This document shows positions 4,836 through 10,417 of a DNA stretch of 10,417 bases, piece by piece (the stretch's first letter is position 1; each line of letters begins with the position of its first letter). Both the position numbers and the translations under genes were made by a program. The notes beneath the pieces were generated by a model. The model was not told the DNA's origin, made no database searches, and was given only the letters and a program-made list of their open reading frames with translations. The DNA comes from Ignavibacteriota bacterium (GTDB lineage: Bacteria > Bacteroidota > Ignavibacteria > UBA10030 > SZUA-254), in NCBI GenBank assembly GCA_016191715.1, contig JACPVN010000144.1, positions 1 through 10,417 on the forward strand. Direction: 5' to 3'.

Positions 4836-6521
4836 ATGAAAACAATCCTTCATATTGTTTGGTACAAAGCGCTCAGTTTCTTCAAGACGACAACGCAACT
4901 GAAAGTTGCAAGCATTACAAAAAGCATTGCATCGTTGTTTGTGTTTGGCGGATTCGCCCTCGCCGCATACTTCTTTACATACAATACAATTCAGTACATC
5001 ATGGAGGTTGCTGATTTAGGTTCGTTCCTTTTGCACCGTTTTCTTTCGATGTTGCTGTATGTCTTTTTCCTTTCCATCAACATCGGCAACATCATCGTTT
5101 CGTACGCCACACTCTACAGGTCGAAAGAGACAGAGTTCTTTTTCACAAAGCCGGTTCCGCACCTATCTCTGTTCATCATAAAATTTCTTGATAACTTTTT
5201 CTACAGTTCCACCACGTTGTTCATGATTGCGTTGGCGGTGTTGTTTGGTTACGGAGAATATTTTCAACTCCCGTGGACATTTTATCTAAACACGCTATTG
5301 TTTTTGTTCCTTCCGTTCATGTTGATTGCCGCATCGTTAGGCGTTACCGCGTTGATGGTTCTGATGAAAATTGCAGGAAGAATCGGAATAAAAGCGACAC
5401 TTATAAGTCTTGTTGTGGGATATGTTGGAGTCGTGATAGCGTATTTTAAGTTGATAAATCCTGCAAAACTTGTTACCGGTGTAATGAAACACTTCCCGTA
5501 CACCGACCAATATTTCGGCTATCTCGACCCGCCCGCATCAACCTTCTTGCCCAATCATTGGATGGCGGAAGCATTGTATTGGAATCTGAAAGGAGAAACT
5601 GCACGTGTAATAACCAACACAGCGATACTCGTTCTTGTTGCGGTGTGTTGTGTCTCATTAATGTTCTTTATTGCGCGAAAACTTTACTATAAAAGTTGGC
5701 TTTCTTTTCTTGAATTAAAAGCGCACAGTGAAACCAATGCAACTGCCAACGGCTTCTTCTCTTTTGCAAAGAAGTCAATGTTTGAACCGCAGACAGCCGT
5801 TCTCATCAAAAAAGAATTTTGGCAATTCTTTCGGGAGCCGAGTCAGTGGATTCATCTTGCAATCATCATGTTGCTCATCATCGTTTTCGTAGCAAGCATA
5901 TTCCAACTCACACTTGGGACTAATCAGCCGTATTTACAAACCGTTTCCTATTTAGTGATGTATGTGTTCAATGTGTTTCTTATTATCTCCGTTGCGTTGC
6001 GATTTGTATATCCGTTAATGAGTACAGAGGGGCTCAGTTTTTGGAAAATACGGAGCGCGCCGATTACGCTCAACAAAGTGTATTGGTTGAAGTTTTTGCT
6101 TGCAGTAATTCCCATTCTCGTTGCCAATGAAATTCTCATGATTGCGTCACATCATGCAATTGCCCACCACCAAATGATTGTGTTGACAGGATTGATGACA
6201 TCGGTATTCGTTGCTCTCTCTATAATCAGCATGAATCTGGGAACGGGAACATTCTTTGCCGATTACCGCGAGACGAATCCAATAAAAATATCCTCTTCAC
6301 AAGGTGCAACGCTAACATTTCTTATGAGCATTGCATATCTCGTCTTCCTGATTGCGATGCTCTCCTTCCCCTTGTTCGGGTATTTTCAGATGGCGTACAA
6401 ACATATTCCTTACTCAAGTGCAATGTTTTTTGTCAGCATCGGAGTGTTGTTGCTTGGCTCGACCATTGTTATACTTGTCTCGCACTCAATCGGGTTGAAG
6501 GGGATGAAGCGAGATTTTTAA
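4836..6521 (+). CDS. ABC-2 type transporter, permease (about 12 membrane segments)
   Basis: A 561-residue integral membrane protein with about twelve hydrophobic segments in two groups, roughly residues 30-205 and 335-550, separated by a hydrophilic central part. The N-terminus (HIVWYKALSFFKTTT) and the EFFFTKPVPHLSLFIIKF stretch near 100-117 resemble large ABC exporter permeases of the ABC_tran_2 kind, in which one polypeptide holds both halves. It begins directly at the stop of the ATPase gene, so the two are co-translated and almost certainly form one exporter. An intrinsic terminator overlaps its stop codon, so the operon is just these two genes. Several minus-strand open frames inside it are antisense shadows. 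The cargo is unknown. Confidence 0.9.
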   Translation: MKTILHIVWYKALSFFKTTTQLKVASITKSIASLFVFGGFALAAYFFTYNTIQYIMEVADLGSFLLHRFLSMLLYVFFLSINIGNIIVSYATLYRSKETEFFFTKPVPHLSLFIIKFLDNFFYSSTTLFMIALAVLFGYGEYFQLPWTFYLNTLLFLFLPFMLIAASLGVTALMVLMKIAGRIGIKATLISLVVGYVGVVIAYFKLINPAKLVTGVMKHFPYTDQYFGYLDPPASTFLPNHWMAEALYWNLKGETARVITNTAILVLVAVCCVSLMFFIARKLYYKSWLSFLELKAHSETNATANGFFSFAKKSMFEPQTAVLIKKEFWQFFREPSQWIHLAIIMLLIIVFVASIFQLTLGTNQPYLQTVSYLVMYVFNVFLIISVALRFVYPLMSTEGLSFWKIRSAPITLNKVYWLKFLLAVIPILVANEILMIASHHAIAHHQMIVLTGLMTSVFVALSIISMNLGTGTFFADYRETNPIKISSSQGATLTFLMSIAYLVFLIAMLSFPLFGYFQMAYKHIPYSSAMFFVSIGVLLLGSTIVILVSHSIGLKGMKRDF

Positions 6522-6546
6522 GGTTTGAAGTTCAGCGAACCTTTTT
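6520..6546 (+). terminator. Rho-independent terminator of the ABC operon
   Basis: AAGGTT (6520-6525) pairs with AACCTT (6538-6543) around a 12-nt loop, and the T-run 6542-6546 follows. The stem begins within the TAA stop of the permease gene. Confidence 0.6.
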
Positions 6547-6597
6547 GTATGTTCTCTGCATGAGTTTCCTAGTGAGAGTTTTCTTTTAAGATTTGAA

Positions 6598-8487
6598 TTG
6601 AAGCAAACCGTTTTATATATCATTTTCTTTCTTTGTGTTTCCGAAGGAACGGCACAGGAAAATTTCAGGTATAAAGAAGAAGCAGAACAACTTTTCCAGG
6701 AAGGAATAGTGTTCTATGATTCCGCTTCATACGAAAATGCGGCAGATGCATTTGAGCAGGCATTAAACATCAATCCCGTTCATCAGCGAACGACGGCTTG
6801 CTACATGATGGCAGCAAAAGCGTGGCTGCAATTGCGTGAACACGCTCAGACAATGTTTCTGATGAATAATTTTCTCAAACGATTTCCTGAAACCGAGTAC
6901 GCAAAGGAGGCGCGTTTCACTCTTGCAACGGCATATTATTATTTGAATCTGAATAAAAACAGTGCGCGGGCATTTTCATTTGCCATTGATTCCATCAATA
7001 ATGATGCAAGAACAACCAGAGCGATAGAATTGATTGATTCTCTTTCCAGGTATGTTCTTTCGAAAGCGGAATTACAGGAATTACAGAACGAAATTTCAAA
7101 TGAGAAAGCGAGAACTATCCTCTCGAAAGTGATTGAAGAAAGAACACTTGCCAAAAAGAAGGAAAAGGAATCGGAAGAACCGATCAAAAAGGAATTAAAA
7201 AATATAGTCATCAATGTTGGAGTGTTACTACCGTTGATGGAAAAAGTCGCTTCCAATCCTGCAAAGAGAGCGGCGGAAGATATATTGGATGGAATAAAGA
7301 TTGCACAGGAAGAATTCGAACAAGCGAACGACAATGTCAGCATCGTGCTTGATGTGAGAGATACAGAGCGTGATTCGAACATTGCAAAAAAGCAAGCAAA
7401 GGAACTTTCAAACAATGATGCTAATTCTGTAATCATCGGAGAATTGTTCAGCAACATCACACAATCGTGCGCGTCGATAGCCAATGAAGGAAAAATTCCG
7501 CTCATCACCCCGACCGCGAACATGATTGGATTGGCAGAAATAGGGAAGTACGTTTTTCAGGCGAACGCGGATATTTCAATGCACGGAAAAGTTTTGGCAC
7601 AGTATGCTGTCAATCATCTCGGCATGACAACGCTTGCTGTTCTTTCACCTAACAATCCGAATATCAGAATCATTACCAAAGAATTTATTCAGGAAGCAAC
7701 GCGACTTGGGGCAAAGATTCTCGCATCGGAAGAATATGAAACGAGTTCGAATGATTTGAGCAAACAATTCATCGCTCTCAGGAAGGCGACTGCAAACTCT
7801 GAACCGCTTGTTTCGTTTGATATGCGGATGAATAAAGCGTTCAGAAAAAAAATACTCCAAGCAGGTGCGAATGAAGAATTGGTTGATTCACTAATTGAGA
7901 CGCGGGGGAAAATTTCTGTCAGCAAGTTGTTTAGTGCGAACGGATTGCGGAAAGCGGAATCATTGAAAATGAAAATCATCAATCCGAAATCTCACGCATC
8001 GAATGTGGAAGTTCCGGTGTATGCAATTCAAGGAGTGTTTGTACCTGTTGTTTCTCCGGAAGATATCGGAGTGATTGCATCGCAGATGACATATTATAAC
8101 ATCAAGGCGCAATTGCTCGGAAGCGCAGAGTGGTACGACGAAGCAATTCTCGAAACTCAGCGACGGTATTTAAACGGCGTTATTTTCTGTTCCGATTATT
8201 TTATTGATGACAGCGACGAAGCAGTTGTAGCATTTCAGAATCAATTGAAGCGGCGACCGACGAAGTACTCGTTGTTCGGATACGATGTGTTGAAAATGCT
8301 TACTTCATGTTTTGAAAGCGGAGTAGTGAAACGGGATGAAATTCGGAAATGTCTCGAAAATATTCAGCACTTCGAGGGATTACATTCGATAATTTCGTTG
8401 AAACCGAATCGTGTCAATCGGGTGATGCAAATTTTGCAGTTCAAAGACGGTGAAGTAAAACGATTGAGAGAAATATTTGTTAATTGA
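6598..8487 (+). CDS. secreted TPR plus type-1 periplasmic-binding-domain protein (LpoA-like architecture)
   Basis: A 629-residue exported protein. Residues 1-20 form a Sec signal peptide (MKQ, a hydrophobic core, then GTAQ); Cys13 is not in a lipobox. Residues about 25-130 are tetratricopeptide-like helices (EGIVFYDSASYENAADAFEQALNINP; FLKRFPETEYAKEARFTLATAYYYL). A charged helical linker covers about 150-200. From about 203 to the end is a type-1 periplasmic binding fold, starting INVGVLLPLM and including DGIKIAQEEF, VIIGELFSN, IPLITPTAN and YVFQANAD. TPR plus this fold is the layout of the penicillin-binding-protein activator LpoA, though LpoA is a lipoprotein; a branched-chain amino acid-type binding protein is the alternative. 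The start is TTG, chosen because it gives the signal peptide; no in-frame ATG lies near and no Shine-Dalgarno is seen. It is separated from the ABC genes by a terminator. The ligand is unknown. Confidence 0.82.
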   Translation: MKQTVLYIIFFLCVSEGTAQENFRYKEEAEQLFQEGIVFYDSASYENAADAFEQALNINPVHQRTTACYMMAAKAWLQLREHAQTMFLMNNFLKRFPETEYAKEARFTLATAYYYLNLNKNSARAFSFAIDSINNDARTTRAIELIDSLSRYVLSKAELQELQNEISNEKARTILSKVIEERTLAKKKEKESEEPIKKELKNIVINVGVLLPLMEKVASNPAKRAAEDILDGIKIAQEEFEQANDNVSIVLDVRDTERDSNIAKKQAKELSNNDANSVIIGELFSNITQSCASIANEGKIPLITPTANMIGLAEIGKYVFQANADISMHGKVLAQYAVNHLGMTTLAVLSPNNPNIRIITKEFIQEATRLGAKILASEEYETSSNDLSKQFIALRKATANSEPLVSFDMRMNKAFRKKILQAGANEELVDSLIETRGKISVSKLFSANGLRKAESLKMKIINPKSHASNVEVPVYAIQGVFVPVVSPEDIGVIASQMTYYNIKAQLLGSAEWYDEAILETQRRYLNGVIFCSDYFIDDSDEAVVAFQNQLKRRPTKYSLFGYDVLKMLTSCFESGVVKRDEIRKCLENIQHFEGLHSIISLKPNRVNRVMQILQFKDGEVKRLREIFVN

Positions 8488-8523
8488 ATTATCAATAATG
8501 AATGTCGAATGTAGAATGTTTGC
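8482..8523. repeat. short degenerate heptanucleotide array 3
   Basis: Six 7-nt units begin at the stop codon of the periplasmic-binding-protein gene; the clearest are TAATGAA, TGTCGAA and TGTAGAA (8496-8516). Only about 42 nt long, so chance is harder to exclude here than for arrays 2 and 4. Confidence 0.5.
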
Positions 8524-8539
8524 CCGTCAAGGGCGGGTA
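8521..8539. repeat. GC-rich palindrome between the binding-protein and radC genes
   Basis: TGCCCG (8521-8526) pairs with CGGGTA (8534-8539), with one G-T pair, around a 7-nt loop. It stands out in an AT-rich gap and directly follows heptad array 3. On the plus strand it is followed by an A-rich rather than T-rich stretch, so it is not a standard terminator for the upstream gene. It may be a copy of a dispersed palindromic repeat. Confidence 0.45.
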
Positions 8540-8580
8540 AAAATGAAAAAATATTTTCTATGCCTAAATCGGGAGAAGAA

Positions 8581-9303
8581 ATGAAATCAAACAATACGTC
8601 TGAACCGCACATCGAATACAAACGCATCACTGATTGGCCCGAAGATGACCGACCGCGTGAGAAATTGCTCAATCATGGTGCGGATACGTTGACAGATGCA
8701 GAACTTCTTGCAATTCTCATCAGAACGGGAACGAGAAATGCGACTGCAGTTGATATCGGGAAGCAATTGATAAAGAAATATGGAACGCTCTATCAGATGT
8801 CGCATCGAACCGCACAAGAATTGATTGATGAGAAGATTCCCGGTCTAAAGAAAGCAAAGGTAATAACTCTTCTTGCGGCAATCACGATTGGGAAACGAAT
8901 AGCGAATGATATCAAGCATACAAAGAAAATTCAGGTTCACTCTCCGGAGGTCATTGCTGAAATGTTTATCAGCCAGATGCAAAGTCTCAAACAGGAAAAG
9001 TTCTACATTGTCATGCTTGACAGTGCAAACCACTATATTCGTGATGTTGAGATAACAAACGGAACTTTGAACTCTTCGCTCGCACACCCACGTGAAGTGT
9101 TTCGCCCTGCAATTGCAGAACCGGCAGCGAGCATCATTCTTCTCCACAATCACCCAAGCGGAAATCCCGAACCGAGTTCGGAGGATATGCAAATCACGAA
9201 GCAACTTGTCGAAGCAGGAAAAATTATTGGCATTCCTGTTCATGACCACATCATCATTGCGGGACATACGTTCACTTCGTTCGCGGAGCGAGGACTCATT
9301 TGA
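8581..9303 (+). CDS. radC: RadC / UPF0758-family JAB (MPN+) domain protein
   Basis: A 240-residue protein of usual family length. The N-terminus (WPEDDRPREKLLNHGADTLTDAELLAILIRTG, about 19-50) and a helix-hairpin-helix-like part (about 75-100) precede the JAB metalloprotease-like domain (about 118-240). That domain carries the metal-site signature H189-N-H191-PSG with downstream D202, and then AGKIIGIPVHDHIII. The family was first linked to DNA repair, but that role has been withdrawn for E. coli RadC; the biochemical function is unsettled. The start at 8581 is preferred because GGGAG lies about 7 nt upstream; an in-frame ATG at 8560 has no such site and would add 7 residues. The 126-nt heptad array fills the space to the next gene. 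Confidence 0.93.
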   Translation: MKSNNTSEPHIEYKRITDWPEDDRPREKLLNHGADTLTDAELLAILIRTGTRNATAVDIGKQLIKKYGTLYQMSHRTAQELIDEKIPGLKKAKVITLLAAITIGKRIANDIKHTKKIQVHSPEVIAEMFISQMQSLKQEKFYIVMLDSANHYIRDVEITNGTLNSSLAHPREVFRPAIAEPAASIILLHNHPSGNPEPSSEDMQITKQLVEAGKIIGIPVHDHIIIAGHTFTSFAERGLI

Positions 9304-9306
9304 TAC

Positions 9307-9432
9307 GTTATCCGTTATTGGTTATTTGTTAATCGTTATTGGTCATTTGTTGGCTGTACTTAGTACTTCGTTCTTTGTACTTTGTATTCCAACTCAGTAA
9401 TCTCATATCGCACATCTCACATCTCAAATCTC
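9307..9432. repeat. degenerate heptanucleotide array 4, filling the radC-hrpB gap
   Basis: Eighteen consecutive units of exactly 7 nt with no slip. The sequence drifts in three blocks: six units near GTTATTG (9307-9348), five near GTACTTT after a single GTTGGCT (9349-9390), and six ending near ACATCTC (9391-9432, with ACATCTC twice in tandem). It begins 3 nt after the radC stop and ends 2 nt before the TTG start of the helicase gene, so it forms the entire intergenic space. Confidence 0.85.
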
Positions 9433-9434
9433 CC

Positions 9435-10417
9435 TTGCTTCCGATAGAAAACATTCTTCCTGAACTGCGAGACACTTTGCAAATGAAATGCAATGTTGTC
9501 TTATCCGCAGAACCGGGAGCAGGAAAGACAACGAGAGTTCCGATTGCGTTGATGAATGAATCGTGGTTGAACAACAAAAAGATTATCATGCTTGAGCCGA
9601 GACGATTGGCGGCACAACGGGCGTCGTCGTACATGTCTCAACAATTAAAAGAGAACGTTGGTGAAACGATTGGTTACAGGATTCGGGGAGATGCGAAGGT
9701 TGGAGCGAAGACAAAAGTGGAAGTGGTGACTGAAGGGATTCTTACTCGAATGATACAGAGCGAGTCGGATTTACCTGAAATTGGTTTGCTCATCTTTGAT
9801 GAATTTCATGAGCGAAGTATTCATGCTGACCTCGGCCTTGCGCTTGCGTTGGACGTTCAGGAACAATTACGGAATGATTTGAGAATTCTTGTTATGTCGG
9901 CTACACTTGATGGGATTGCAGTTTCTTCGTTGCTCGGCACAGCACCGGTTCTTCAATGTACAGGGAGAACATTTCCGATTATAACGCATTACTTGAAACG
10001 AATTCATGATGGCGCGATTGAGCCGCTTGTTGTTTCGGCAATTCATCAAACAATAAAAGAAGACGATGGAGATGTGTTGGTGTTTCTTCCCGGACAGAAG
10101 GAGATTCGCAGAGTAGAATCGTTATTGCTTGATAAAGAATTACCGGAGGAAATTATCATTCACACTCTTTTCGGTGAGGCATCAGCAAAGCAACAACAAG
10201 CCGCTCTTGTATCCGCGCCGAAAGGAAAAAGAAAAATCATTCTCTCAACAAGTATTGCCGAAACGAGTTTAACAATTGATGGAGTTCGGGTTGTAATTGA
10301 TTCAGGGCTTGCACGTGTCCCCCGTTTTGATTCTAAGCGCGGGATGTCGGGACTTGTAACAACGCAAGTTTCCCGGGCAAACGCGGAACAGCGAAGAGGA
10401 AGAGCGGGAAGGCAAGC
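9435..10417 (+). CDS. hrpB: HrpB-type ATP-dependent helicase (DEAH family), N-terminal part, cut by right edge
   Basis: 327 codons are visible, out of about 800 or more in the family. Helicase motifs are in order: I AEPGAGKTT (25-33), Ia LEPRRLAAQR (53-62), II DEFHERS (122-128, the DEFH form typical of HrpB), III MSATLDG (154-160), a PVL..GRTFPI boundary, IV VLVFLPG (214-220), V STSIAETSLTIDGV (271-284) and VI QRRGRAGRQ (319-327), where the window ends. The TTG start is chosen because the first residues LPIENILPELRDTL match the LP..LPEL opening of HrpB; the next in-frame ATG (9483) would remove this. No Shine-Dalgarno is visible, as the heptad array reaches to 2 nt before the start. HrpB is an RNA-helicase-like protein whose cellular role in most bacteria is not established. 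Confidence 0.92.
   Translation, partial: MLPIENILPELRDTLQMKCNVVLSAEPGAGKTTRVPIALMNESWLNNKKIIMLEPRRLAAQRASSYMSQQLKENVGETIGYRIRGDAKVGAKTKVEVVTEGILTRMIQSESDLPEIGLLIFDEFHERSIHADLGLALALDVQEQLRNDLRILVMSATLDGIAVSSLLGTAPVLQCTGRTFPIITHYLKRIHDGAIEPLVVSAIHQTIKEDDGDVLVFLPGQKEIRRVESLLLDKELPEEIIIHTLFGEASAKQQQAALVSAPKGKRKIILSTSIAETSLTIDGVRVVIDSGLARVPRFDSKRGMSGLVTTQVSRANAEQRRGRAGRQ

Noticed and set aside
6939..7523. A long open frame of 194 codons on the minus strand inside the binding-protein gene
   Set aside because: It is antisense to a well supported secreted protein, has no ribosome binding site and its Ser/Phe-rich translation fits a codon shadow.
8521..8539. Intrinsic terminator of the binding-protein gene
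   Set aside because: The stem is followed by A-rich rather than T-rich sequence on the plus strand, so it is listed as a palindrome only.
8845..9267. A 140-codon minus-strand frame inside radC
   Set aside because: It is fully antisense to conserved JAB-domain motifs, and its translation shows no recognisable domain.
9307..9432. CRISPR array
   Set aside because: The period is 7 nt with no conserved repeat and no spacers of CRISPR length; it is a degenerate short tandem array.

Overview
The window is protein-coding bacterial DNA of moderate G+C with no RNA genes or insertion sequences that I can see. Several features suggest the Bacteroidota/Chlorobiota/Ignavibacteriota neighbourhood: weak or absent Shine-Dalgarno sites before many genes, GTG and TTG starts, a DUF255 thioredoxin-fold protein, a RadC protein, an HrpB-type helicase and a TPR plus periplasmic-binding-domain protein. 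This placement is an inference from general character, not a diagnostic match.

Positions 1-3851 are all on the minus strand. From upstream (high coordinate) to downstream they hold a Crp/Fnr-type regulator, then a thiol/metal cluster: an ArsR/SmtB repressor with a CxC metal motif, a MerT-MerP fusion (MerTP), a CopZ-like [2Fe-2S]/zinc metallochaperone, a CsoR/RcnR-family repressor with altered ligand positions, and a 49-residue exported cysteine-rich peptide. The start of a large DUF255 protein follows and runs off the left edge. ArsR and merTP overlap by ATGA, merTP and the metallochaperone are 1 nt apart, and the CsoR-like gene overlaps the peptide gene by ATGA. The cluster therefore reads as a mercury or soft-metal handling operon with a second, probably internally promoted, csoR-peptide module. 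No mercuric reductase (MerA) or MerR is visible.

Positions 4116-10417 are all on the plus strand: an ABC-2 type ATPase and its 561-residue permease (directly abutting, closed by an intrinsic terminator), a secreted TPR/type-1 periplasmic-binding protein of the LpoA-like architecture, a RadC/JAB-domain protein, and the N-terminal part of an HrpB-type DEAH-family helicase cut by the right edge.

The most unusual non-coding signal is a set of four degenerate heptanucleotide arrays in the plus-strand half and the divergent gap (3927-3971, 4031-4114, 8482-8523, 9307-9432). The 7-nt period is kept nearly without slips while the unit sequence drifts, and three of the arrays can be phased on a GTT-like anchor. 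Two of them end 1-2 nt before non-ATG start codons (the ABC ATPase and HrpB). The best gene-level candidate for something undescribed is the small exported Cys-rich peptide translationally coupled to the CsoR-like repressor.
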